A DNA stretch of 7,371 nt from Chthoniobacterales bacterium (GCA_013695925.1 JACCZO010000437.1:1-7371); one strand, 5' to 3'; positions 1 through 6,419 are shown, counted from the first letter of the stretch. Translations and numbers: made by a program. The notes: a model not told the origin generated them from the sequence alone.

Positions 1-1
1 G

Positions 2-148
2 TATGTGCGCACTCGCGACGTGTGGCACCTTTTCTGGAAACGGGCCGACGGCAAGTGGCACCGCTACGAGCCCTGCCCGGAAGCCGATTCGCTGGGTGCC
101 GCGCTGCGCACGATCGACGAAGACGCCAATGGCTGTTTCTTCGGCTGA
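2..148 (+). CDS. DUF3024 domain protein, C-terminal part (5' end outside window)
   Basis: This frame is open from the left edge to TGA at 146-148 and encodes the last 48 residues of a protein. The tail carries the pattern I associate with DUF3024: a YVRTRDVW segment, then W-x-R-A-D-x-KWHRYEP, an acidic/leucine-rich stretch, and the ending DEDANGCFFG. DUF3024 is a small family of unknown function, so no activity can be given. The start is outside the window and the total length cannot be judged. It ends 9 bases before the HsdS-like remnant, in the same reading frame, so the two pieces sit side by side without being one gene. The G+C-rich codon use resembles the HsdS remnant more than the genes after it. 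The family call rests on recalled family pattern, not a search. Confidence 0.7.
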   Translation, partial: YVRTRDVWHLFWKRADGKWHRYEPCPEADSLGAALRTIDEDANGCFFG

Positions 149-157
149 GATCCTTCG

Positions 158-337
158 ATGAACGCAAACCCGATCATGGCGAAAGTGGACGAACTCATGG
201 CCTTGGTGGACGCGTTGGAAACCCAGCTCGCCGCCGCCCGCACCACCGCCACCACCCTCCTCGCCGCCGCCGTCTCCGAACTTGCGACACCGCCAAGTCA
301 ACACATTCGCGCAGACTTCTCTTCCCTCGCCGCATGA
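158..337 (+). pseudogene. HsdS (type I restriction specificity subunit) C-terminal remnant
   Basis: The 59-residue product begins MNANPIMAKVDELMALVDAL and continues as an alanine/leucine-rich heptad helix (ETQLAAARTTATTLLAA). This is the typical last coiled-coil helix of HsdS, where 'AKVDELM-LxDxLE-QL' follows the second target-recognition domain. Intact HsdS proteins are several hundred residues with two target-recognition domains and two conserved helices. Here nothing precedes the helix except the end of an unrelated DUF3024 gene, so both recognition domains are absent. The piece cannot specify a DNA target alone; it is most likely a recombination leftover. ATG 158 is only the first available start, not necessarily used. 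Its TGA (335-337) overlaps the ATG (334-336) of the next gene in an ATGA arrangement, so the modification cassette is joined directly to the old hsdS end and may use its transcription and translation. It could instead be a deliberate small coiled-coil peptide, which I think less likely. Confidence 0.65.
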
Positions 338-1023
338 GCTGTAAACCAATCGCTACAATGGTCGGACAGCCGTTCCCAAAATCCAATGCCGGCACGATCG
401 TCGTGGACGGAGCTTTGCCGACGTCAATCAAGCGTGAAAGCGGAGAGGTCTTCTCCTACAAATTGACAACGCTGAAGAAATCAGGGCAGGCCATGGTGCA
501 ACAAGGCAATTCGCCTAACTACCAAGGCGACAGGATTACTCTCTGTACATGCATGCATCATCACCGCACCTGGCCTCGCAGTCGCAAAGGAACCTGGATC
601 GCTGGCTTTAGCGACAATGCCTCGGGGAACAAACTATTCTACCTTATGCGCGTCATAGACACCGTCGACAGCTTCGATGCAATGTGGCGATCGGGTTTGA
701 TTTCGAAGCTCGCTGCGAAGTCCGCGAGTCGAGACATCTTTGGCGATCTCTACGAGCCGGTCTCGATGAAGACATCTGCGAACGCCTACAACCCGGCCTT
801 CTATAAACGTCCGATCGCAGGACATAAACACCTGCCGGGCTCGGCTTGGCACCACGATATCCGATTCAAGCATTGGGCCACCGGCAAGCCACATAAGCTT
901 CTCGTCGGTGAACCGGGTAAATCTTACCTATGGCAGTATCCAACTTATAGCTACAGAACCCAACCCCATCCTCGATTCCGCTCCCATGATTCCCTCGCTG
1001 ATTTCATGCGAGAGTTGAAGTGA
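334..1023 (+). CDS. Nmad2-like putative nucleotide modification protein
   Basis: The 229-residue product resembles the Nmad2 family (nucleotide modification associated domain 2), predicted from gene neighbourhoods to act in DNA base modification; its reaction is unknown. Visible marks are GNSPNYQGD with LCTCMHHHR (about residues 58-78, two cysteines and three histidines), KGTWIAGFS (85-93), LFYLMRVIDTVDSFDAMW (101-118), FGDLYEP (136-142), YNPAFYKRP (152-160) and WHHDIRFKHW (172-181). The Cys/His clusters could bind metal, but that is inference. I chose ATG 334 because it overlaps the previous stop (ATGA) and is the first start in a plausible position; ATG 358 is an alternative. The frame stays open further upstream (to an ATG at 22), but that part overlaps the two coding remnants in another frame and is rejected. 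The first 38 or so residues look unlike the rest and may include fused upstream sequence. The stop overlaps the Nmad3 GTG start. No membrane segment or signal peptide is seen. Confidence 0.65.
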   Translation: MSCKPIATMVGQPFPKSNAGTIVVDGALPTSIKRESGEVFSYKLTTLKKSGQAMVQQGNSPNYQGDRITLCTCMHHHRTWPRSRKGTWIAGFSDNASGNKLFYLMRVIDTVDSFDAMWRSGLISKLAAKSASRDIFGDLYEPVSMKTSANAYNPAFYKRPIAGHKHLPGSAWHHDIRFKHWATGKPHKLLVGEPGKSYLWQYPTYSYRTQPHPRFRSHDSLADFMRELK

Positions 1024-1733
1024 AAGTCGCTCTTCTTCGCGTCGGCATCGATTCCGGATGCGGCGGCATGCAGGGCCCGCTCTTTCGAGACGGCAGTTTC
1101 GAGTTTGTGCCGATTCCGGACACTCGGATGCTCGATGAACGCACCTACGGCAGCATGAAAGGGAGGAGAGGTGTTGCGCTCGTCGAATACTTCCCGACCG
1201 GGAGGCACGGCCGCTACGCGAATCACCCGATCCACGTCGACCCAGAGTTCGAAACCTTCACCTACGGCGACCCCACGCCCCCGAAAAGGGGACTTCGGCA
1301 TCTCGAAAAAGCCGACCTGCTTGTCTTTTACGCCGGCTTGGAGGGCTTTGATTTCGCCAGTCCGCCGGCGCTTTACATCGTCGGCTACTTCGAAGTCGCC
1401 TTGGCTGGACTCGCGACCTCGTTTTCCTCCACCGAGGTCACGAAGCACTTCTCGGACAACTTTCATGTGCGACATGCGGCGTTGTTTGCAAAGCAGAAAG
1501 CCGACCTCGTTCTAGTGAAGGGCGGTAAAGGCAGTCGCCTGCTGACTAAGGCGCATTTGCTCAGCGAAACGATCACGGTTCCCGGCAAAGCGCCGCTCAA
1601 GAAGATCAACCCTGCAATGCGAATGGTGCTTGGCGACTTCGGCGGGCGGCACTCGTTTCAACGTAGCCCGACACGATGGGTCGAATCAGATTTCGTTGCG
1701 CCTGCGGCGCGCTATATTCGCGTCTTACCGTGA
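1020..1733 (+). CDS. Nmad3 family putative nucleotide modification protein
   Basis: The 237-residue product matches the Nmad3 family pattern well. It starts MKVALLRVGIDSGCGGMQGP, then DGSFEFVPIPD (24-34), HPIHVDPEFETFTYGDP (69-85, with H72, D74, E76 and D84 as likely functional residues), ADLLVFYAGL (98-107), LYIVGYFEV (118-126), VKGGKGSRLL (166-175) and a conserved-looking INPAMRMVLG tail. Nmad3 is linked to DNA modification by genome context only; whether it catalyses a base change or binds a modified base is unknown. The start is a GTG overlapping the TGA of the Nmad2-like gene (GTGA), and its own TGA overlaps the next ATG (TGATG), so all three are probably translated together at fixed ratio. 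Segments 98-107 and 118-126 resemble paired strands of an EVE/ASCH-like barrel (inference). It is cytosolic by the lack of hydrophobic segments. Length appears complete. Confidence 0.8.
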   Translation: MKVALLRVGIDSGCGGMQGPLFRDGSFEFVPIPDTRMLDERTYGSMKGRRGVALVEYFPTGRHGRYANHPIHVDPEFETFTYGDPTPPKRGLRHLEKADLLVFYAGLEGFDFASPPALYIVGYFEVALAGLATSFSSTEVTKHFSDNFHVRHAALFAKQKADLVLVKGGKGSRLLTKAHLLSETITVPGKAPLKKINPAMRMVLGDFGGRHSFQRSPTRWVESDFVAPAARYIRVLP

Positions 1734-2047
1734 TGACAATCGACACTTGGGAGCCGCAGGATTTCCTCGCGGAATTCTGTGAACGAAAAGCCCTCTGCCT
1801 CGAATGGATCGAGCGGCTAGAGGAGCTTTCGCAGACGGAGCCGGGCAGGCTATGGGCCCGTCATTTGCCGCGCGTAGTCGATCAGATCGATTTCTTTCGT
1901 TATCTCTGCCAGGACGAGATCGATCATTACGGCGAATGGCGATATCACGGTTTCCAGCCCGATGAAGTGCTCGACTTCGTCGATGAAGATCTAAATAATC
2001 TTGTGCCGTGGGTTTGTCGCATGATCGGCATGCCTAAATCGAAATAA
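1733..2047 (+). CDS. Unrecognised small acidic helical protein (104 aa)
   Basis: I do not recognise this protein. The start ATG 1733 shares one base with the Nmad3 TGA (TGATG), which is why I prefer it to the upstream in-frame ATG at 1676; the latter would lie inside the Nmad3 coding region. The product begins MTIDTWEPQDFLAEFCERKA and is rich in Glu, Asp, Trp and Leu. It looks mostly alpha-helical, with amphipathic stretches at roughly 8-32 and 76-99 and an aromatic centre (QIDFFRYLCQDEIDHYGEWR, 51-70). There is no signal peptide, transmembrane segment or obvious catalytic signature. Because it is coupled to two nucleotide-modification-associated genes, it may be an accessory subunit or regulator of them, or a DNA-mimic-like acidic partner; both are inference. 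It ends with a basic PKSK tail. Confidence 0.7.
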   Translation: MTIDTWEPQDFLAEFCERKALCLEWIERLEELSQTEPGRLWARHLPRVVDQIDFFRYLCQDEIDHYGEWRYHGFQPDEVLDFVDEDLNNLVPWVCRMIGMPKSK

Positions 2048-2149
2048 TAGTGGCTGAAGTGATCGTCGAAGGAATCAACAAAGAACTCCATACCGCCCTC
2101 GCCTAATTCGCCAAGATCGCGAATGACCTTAAACGCTGACCATACCCTT

Positions 2150-2389
2150 ATGCCAAAGAAAAAAGCAGTGAAGAAAACACATCACGTCACAGGTAACCTG
2201 AACGTTGTCGAGTTCACAAAAGCTGGGAGCGCGCTGACGCTCGAGGTTTACGAGCGAAAGAATAAACTCGGCACGATCGTCATCGGCCGCGGATCCTTCA
2301 AATGGATTGGCCCCAACCGCCGCAATGGGCGTTCGTGGAGTTGGAGCCGTTTTGCGGAAATGATGGATCTAGAGGCTTACGGAGAATGA
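2150..2389 (+). CDS. Unrecognised small basic protein (79 aa), beta-rich with C-terminal helix
   Basis: The product begins with a lysine-rich leader (MPKKKAVKKTHHVTG), then a segment predicted to form beta strands (NLNVVEFTKAGSALTLEVY and LGTIVIGRGSFKWIG), a basic turn (PNRRNGRSWSWS) and a short helix ending FAEMMDLEAYGE. The 'ALTLEVY..xxLGxxxIGRGSxxWxG' arrangement followed by 'WSRFAEMM' is one I recall in small conserved bacterial proteins without assigned function; I give no name. The lysine leader and aromatic strands would suit nucleic-acid binding, which is inference. ATG 2150 is preferred over the in-frame ATG 2123 because the lysine-rich start is natural for this type. Neither start has a clear ribosome binding site. 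It lies about 100 bases after the 104-residue gene and 46 bases before the WGR-ASCH gene, all on the + strand, so shared transcription is plausible. Confidence 0.6.
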   Translation: MPKKKAVKKTHHVTGNLNVVEFTKAGSALTLEVYERKNKLGTIVIGRGSFKWIGPNRRNGRSWSWSRFAEMMDLEAYGE

Positions 2390-2435
2390 CAATTACGAGG
2401 TCCGAAGTGGTCGCAGTCACGAACATTTTTGAGTT

Positions 2436-3227
2436 ATGAAGACTTTTGTCTACATGGGTCCAAATAAACAGAATGTCAGCGGCATGAGCTACAAGATCTG
2501 GAAGATTGCCCGCGTGGGTCGCCGAGTCCGAACTCAATGGGGACCTGCGACCATCGACCATTCGACTCGGAAAGTTGTTCCGACGCGTGCACTACAGGAG
2601 TTCCTGTCACCCTCGGCATTCCCAAGCGAGGCCGCAGCCCGCGCCGACGAGGTGCGCCGAGTGAAAGAGAAACTGAGCGAGGGGTATAAGCCCGCGCCGA
2701 GACGACGTCGAAAACTCAACGAGGCCGAGAAGCGAGGCAAGAAAGAAGTAGTCACGTTGAAGGGCTCGTCGCGGCGGAAGGAACCGAAACGAAGTTCTCC
2801 TGTAAGAACGCGGAAGGCACCTTCGCCGCGTGTTCGCTGGACACCAACGTTAGAGAAGTTGCCAGCTCTTTCACTTAGACAGCCGTGGGCTTGGCTGGTT
2901 GTGAATGGCTACAAGAACATTGAAAATCGCTCCTGGCCGACAAGGCATCGCGGGCCATTGCTCATTCATGCCAGCGCAACCATGACAGACCTCCAGCCGG
3001 AGAGCTTTATGGTAATCCAGCGGGAATACGGAGTTCGGCTGCCCGACTCATATCACGTCGGCCGCATCATTGGAGTGGTCGATGTGGTAGACTGCGTAGC
3101 GACGCATTCCTCCAAATGGAAGACTCGCGGCTCCTGGGGATGGGTGTTAAAGAACCCCCGCCAGCTCCCGGAAAGGGACTACAAAGGATCTGTCGGTATT
3201 TTTTATCCGGACTTTAGAAAAGTGTGA
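2436..3227 (+). CDS. WGR-like domain / basic linker / ASCH domain fusion protein
   Basis: The 263-residue product has two recognisable parts. Residues 1-84 look like a WGR domain: YKIWKIARVGRRVRTQWGPA places the WG signature at 35-36 (the third residue is Pro, not Arg), and ARADEVRRVKEKLSEGYK matches the helix and KxxxGY end of such domains. WGR domains in PARP proteins and bacterial relatives contact DNA. Residues 86-135 are a very basic, probably disordered linker with many Arg/Lys. Residues 143-260 form an ASCH domain: LSLRQPWAWLVVNGYKNIEN, then RSWPTRHRGPLLIHAS, VGRIIGVVDVVDC (208-220) and SWGWVLKNP. ASCH is a PUA-like barrel associated with RNA, and in several families with modified bases. 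The likely role is a nucleic-acid or modified-base reader beside the Nmad genes (inference). ATG 2436 gives the complete WGR start; ATG 2454 is a possible alternative. ASCH call about 0.85, WGR call about 0.6. Confidence 0.8.
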   Translation: MKTFVYMGPNKQNVSGMSYKIWKIARVGRRVRTQWGPATIDHSTRKVVPTRALQEFLSPSAFPSEAAARADEVRRVKEKLSEGYKPAPRRRRKLNEAEKRGKKEVVTLKGSSRRKEPKRSSPVRTRKAPSPRVRWTPTLEKLPALSLRQPWAWLVVNGYKNIENRSWPTRHRGPLLIHASATMTDLQPESFMVIQREYGVRLPDSYHVGRIIGVVDVVDCVATHSSKWKTRGSWGWVLKNPRQLPERDYKGSVGIFYPDFRKV

Positions 3228-3232
3228 TGACT

Positions 3233-3261
3233 TTGAGTTCTTTCTCGCGGATAGATATAGT
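3233..3261 (+). promoter_or_regulatory. Sigma70-type promoter candidate upstream of the DUF262-HNH-AlbA_2 gene
   Basis: TTGAGT at 3233-3238 and TATAGT at 3256-3261 are separated by exactly 17 bases, a good match to a housekeeping -35/-10 pair. It lies just after the stop of the WGR-ASCH gene and would give a transcript starting near 3268, with an untranslated leader of about 130 bases before ATG 3401. The 173-base gap is the longest between genes upstream of 7021, which fits a separately controlled effector gene. The motif is seen in the sequence; its use is inferred, and many bacterial phyla tolerate different promoter forms. Confidence 0.4.
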
Positions 3262-3400
3262 CGCCCGTAAGAAATTGCGAGCCGTTCCCCCCTACAATCC
3301 AGATCCGCGTGCTGCTCGAGAGGGAATGAGGCACCGCTACACTAGACGAACGTAATCGGTCAAAACACAACACTAATCGCAGCTTTCCGCGCCTAGCAAT

Positions 3401-5650
3401 ATGTCTGAAACTGTCTTCAAGAAAGTCGACTATACCCTGAAAGATCTTGTTGGTTACATTCGGATGGGCGAGATCGGATTACCGGATATTCAACGCCCAT
3501 TCGTCTGGAAGAACGCGAAAGTCCGCGACCTGTTCGACTCAATGTATCGAGGATATCCCGTTGGCTACCTCCTACTCTGGCAGAACGCTTTAACGGAGGA
3601 CGCGAAGACGATCGGCGAAGAAAGCAAGCAAAAGACACCCCGGCTCTTAATCGTCGACGGCCAACAGCGACTGACTTCTCTTTACGCGGTCGTGCGAGGC
3701 GTATCCGTCCTCCGCGAAGACTACACCCGCGAACCCATCCAGATCGCTTTCAATCCGCTCGACGAGAAATTCGAGGTGGCGGATGCGGCGATTCAACGAG
3801 ATGCGGCCTTCATCACAAGTATTTCGGTTCTTTGGGCGCAGGGCGCACAAATCACGAAATTGATTCGAGAATATACCGAAAGGCTGCAGGCGACCCGTGA
3901 ATTATCCGAGGAAGAGGTGGCTCGAATCGAGAATGCGATCCTCAGGGTTTACTCTCTCGATGGTTTTCCCTTCACCGCTTTGGAACTCTCACCGGAAATA
4001 AACGAGGAGGCGGTGTCGGAGGTTTTTGTTCGGATAAACAGCAAGGGAACCCCACTCAACCAAGCGGATTTCATTCTCACGCTGATGTCAGTTTTTTGGG
4101 ATCAGGGCAGAACTCAGTTGGAACGGTTTTGCCGTGCGGCAAAAACGCCAGGCGCCGGTGAACCTTCCCCGTTCAATCACTTCATCAAGCCCAGTCCCGA
4201 CCAACTTCTCCGTGTCGGCGTGGGCTTAGGCTTCAAAAGAGCGCGGCTGCAGTATGTCTATTCGCTTCTCCGAGGAAAAGATTTGGAAACAGGGAAGTTC
4301 AGCAATGAACGAAGGATTGAACAATTCGAGGTCCTGCAACAAGCGCAGGCGCGAGCGCTCAAGCTCCAATACTGGCATGATTTCATGAATTGCATCCGGC
4401 AAGCCGGATTCCGTGGCGAGAAGATGATCAGTTCCCAGAACAACATGCTGATGTCCTACATTCTGTATTTGATGGGACGAACTGAGTTCGAGGTTGACGA
4501 ATTTCGCCTCCGGGGAGTCATTTCTCGCTGGTTCTTTATGTCCTCACTTATGGGACGATTCACAGGCTCACCGGAATCGGCCATGGAATTTGATCTGGCT
4601 CGCTTCCGCGGAATGACCGACGCGGATCAGTTCGTCGGAGTCCTGGATCAGATTTGCAACTCAGCGATGACTGACGACTTCTGGGGTATAACCCTACCGA
4701 ATGATCTCGCCACTTCTTCGCCACGAAGTCCGTCGCTTTTCGCGTATAACGCAGCGCTGGTCCTTTTGGACGCGAAGGCGCTTTTCTCAAAGCTCCCAGT
4801 TGCCGAATTGCTTGATCCATCAATTCACGCAAACCGCGCTGCAGTTGAACGCCATCACCTCTTTCCCAAAGGGTATTTAAGGACCCAAAAGATCACCGAA
4901 GTTCGCGAAACCAATCAAATTGCGAATTTCGCCTTGGTTGAGTGGGGGGATAATGGGGATATATCCGATAAACCACCGGCTGAGTATTTACCGGTCATGA
5001 AAAGTCGATTCTCGATGGAAGAACTGGCGCGAATGTATCACTGGCACGCGCTGCCGGACGGGTGGGAACACATGCAATACTCGACATTTTTGGAAAAGCG
5101 GCGTGATCGAATAGCGGAAGTGATCCGACAGGGCTATTCAACGCTCGTCGCCGATTCCACGGCGGCACTACCCGGCGCCCCTGTTGCCGTCGCGCGCCTC
5201 GCCGCCGCGGGCGAATCGGATCAGATTGAATTCAAAGCGACCCTCCGGGTCAATCAGCACACTGGCCAGAAGGATCCACGAATGGAATTTGCCGTGATGA
5301 AGACCCTCGCCGGATTCCTAAACACAAACGGCGGCAGATTGATTATCGGTGTTCGCGACGATGGCACTCCCCTTGGCATCGAGGCGGACCAATTCCAGAG
5401 CGAAGACAAGATGGGCCTTCACCTCGTCAACTTGGTAAACAACAAGATGGGCCCCCAAACTATGACCTCCATGCACGTGCGCTTCGACGAATACGAAGAT
5501 CGACGAGTGATGGTCATCGAATGTCATAAATCCGGGAAGCCGGTTTTCCTAAAGGACGCAGACTCCGAACACTTCTTCATCCGGACGGGACCTTCGACGA
5601 CTCAATTGTCGCCGACTCAAACGCTAGAATATATCAAGCACAAGTGGTGA
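3401..5650 (+). CDS. DUF262 / HNH (DUF1524-type) / AlbA_2 fusion, GmrSD-like restriction protein
   Basis: The 749-residue product is a three-part fusion. The N-terminal DUF262 domain shows LPDIQRPFVW (27-36), IVDGQQRLTSLYAV (84-97, the DGQQR signature tied to nucleotide use in GmrS-like proteins) and FVRINSKGTPLNQADF (209-224). A middle helical region leads to ERHHLFPK (483-490) followed by TNQIANFALV (504-513), an HNH/DUF1524-like nuclease motif with H485/H486 and N505 or N509. The C-terminal part, from about 604, is a Schlafen AlbA_2 domain: ESDQIEFKATL (605-615), LNTNGGRLIIGVRDDGTPLG (640-659) and FFIRTGPSTTQL (725-735). GmrSD is a type IV restriction enzyme that cleaves sugar-modified hydroxymethylcytosine DNA, and related proteins act in other phage defences. 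This one is therefore probably a defence nuclease acting on modified or foreign nucleic acid (inference). ATG 3401 is chosen because the DUF262 core follows at once; no strong ribosome binding site is visible. All key motif residues are present, and the gene appears intact. Confidence 0.88.
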   Translation: MSETVFKKVDYTLKDLVGYIRMGEIGLPDIQRPFVWKNAKVRDLFDSMYRGYPVGYLLLWQNALTEDAKTIGEESKQKTPRLLIVDGQQRLTSLYAVVRGVSVLREDYTREPIQIAFNPLDEKFEVADAAIQRDAAFITSISVLWAQGAQITKLIREYTERLQATRELSEEEVARIENAILRVYSLDGFPFTALELSPEINEEAVSEVFVRINSKGTPLNQADFILTLMSVFWDQGRTQLERFCRAAKTPGAGEPSPFNHFIKPSPDQLLRVGVGLGFKRARLQYVYSLLRGKDLETGKFSNERRIEQFEVLQQAQARALKLQYWHDFMNCIRQAGFRGEKMISSQNNMLMSYILYLMGRTEFEVDEFRLRGVISRWFFMSSLMGRFTGSPESAMEFDLARFRGMTDADQFVGVLDQICNSAMTDDFWGITLPNDLATSSPRSPSLFAYNAALVLLDAKALFSKLPVAELLDPSIHANRAAVERHHLFPKGYLRTQKITEVRETNQIANFALVEWGDNGDISDKPPAEYLPVMKSRFSMEELARMYHWHALPDGWEHMQYSTFLEKRRDRIAEVIRQGYSTLVADSTAALPGAPVAVARLAAAGESDQIEFKATLRVNQHTGQKDPRMEFAVMKTLAGFLNTNGGRLIIGVRDDGTPLGIEADQFQSEDKMGLHLVNLVNNKMGPQTMTSMHVRFDEYEDRRVMVIECHKSGKPVFLKDADSEHFFIRTGPSTTQLSPTQTLEYIKHKW

Positions 5651-5678
5651 TTACGTTGCTGAGATCGCCAGAGTCCAA

Positions 5679-6419
5679 ATGAAAGAATGCGAGATCCTGA
5701 TGCGCTGGGCTCTGCGCTTTGACGGCGAGAAATACCGGCAAAATACCGGTTTTAAACCGGGCGAGTTTGCCGAGCGCTTTTTCGTCACTTGGACGCTGAC
5801 CTGGGCCGATCCGCTTGATTGCCTGGCTGCGTTTTATCTTTGGCAGCGATTCCTAATGAAATGGGGCGGCGAACGACTGCCGTCGAGTAACCGTCATTGG
5901 GGATTGTTCCGGGCGCTCTTTCTTCATACCGCGAGGATGGATGTTCCGGAACGCTATCAAGGCGGGGATGACTGGAATGGGGAGTGTTATCGGATTTGGC
6001 GGCGCGACTGGGGGCAGCACGTTGAAGAACATTTGGAAATCGTGTGCAAGATCCATGAGGGCAAGCGCTATTCAACAGAGGAGCCAACCTTTGCCGCCGG
6101 ACCCTCTAAGAAAAAAAGCGAACCACCGGGAAAGCGGGTTCAGATCTGCGAGCACAAAGGCGAGCCTTCGACTTATATTTCCGCCGGAATCAAGGATAAC
6201 GGCGATCTCGAGATGTCGGGGATTGATATTGGGAAATCGGTCGAAGAGAGATTCGGGAGCGAGGACTATGAGTATTGGGTGACGGTGCCGGCGAAGCAGA
6301 AGGATGCCGTCCTTCTCTCCCTGCTCGAAGCTCACTATCGCGGCAGCGGGATGGCTGAGGTCTCGTTCAAGCAATTGCTCACCGAGAAAGGCATCCCGTT
6401 TAAGTTCTTTTGCTATTAG
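5679..6419 (+). CDS. Unknown two-part protein (246 aa)
   Basis: I do not recognise a named function. The product has an N-terminal helical part (about 8-130) beginning near LMRWALRFDGEKYRQNTGF and rich in aromatic residues (FFVTWTLTWADPLDCLAAFY, LMKWGGERLP). A Lys/Pro-rich linker follows (about 141-153; the run of As near 6111 lies here). The C-terminal part (about 165-246) looks beta-rich: DLEMSGIDIGKSVEERFG, then SEDYEYWVTVPAKQKDAVLL, an LLEAHY helix, and a GIPFKFFCY ending. That C-terminal 'D-G ... DYEYWxTV ... LLxxxY ... GIP' pattern recurs in unannotated bacterial proteins in my memory, some near toxins, but I cannot assign it. The start is 28 bases after the DUF262 fusion gene, so it may share that transcript. 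ATG 5679 is used; ATG 5700 (MRWALRFDG) is an equally credible start. There is no signal peptide or clear membrane span. Confidence 0.75.
   Translation: MKECEILMRWALRFDGEKYRQNTGFKPGEFAERFFVTWTLTWADPLDCLAAFYLWQRFLMKWGGERLPSSNRHWGLFRALFLHTARMDVPERYQGGDDWNGECYRIWRRDWGQHVEEHLEIVCKIHEGKRYSTEEPTFAAGPSKKKSEPPGKRVQICEHKGEPSTYISAGIKDNGDLEMSGIDIGKSVEERFGSEDYEYWVTVPAKQKDAVLLSLLEAHYRGSGMAEVSFKQLLTEKGIPFKFFCY

Noticed and set aside
22..333. Upstream extension of the Nmad2-like frame to an ATG at 22
   Set aside because: It runs out of frame through the DUF3024 tail and HsdS-like remnant, and its Arg-rich translation looks like a shadow. ATG 334 is the natural coupled start.
951..1475. 174-codon minus-strand frame opposite Nmad3
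   Set aside because: The + strand carries the Nmad3 motifs over this whole interval, so this is a shadow of G+C-rich codons.
2050..2106. 18-codon frame from GTG 2050 (VAEVIVEGINKELHTALA), with a protein-like continuation FAKIANDLKR after the TAA
   Set aside because: It looks like the end of something broken by one stop, but it is too short to support as a gene or a named remnant.
3326..3355. Nine-codon leader peptide MRHRYTRRT
   Set aside because: There is a purine run before it, but the length and lack of attenuator structure give no real support; kept only as a note.
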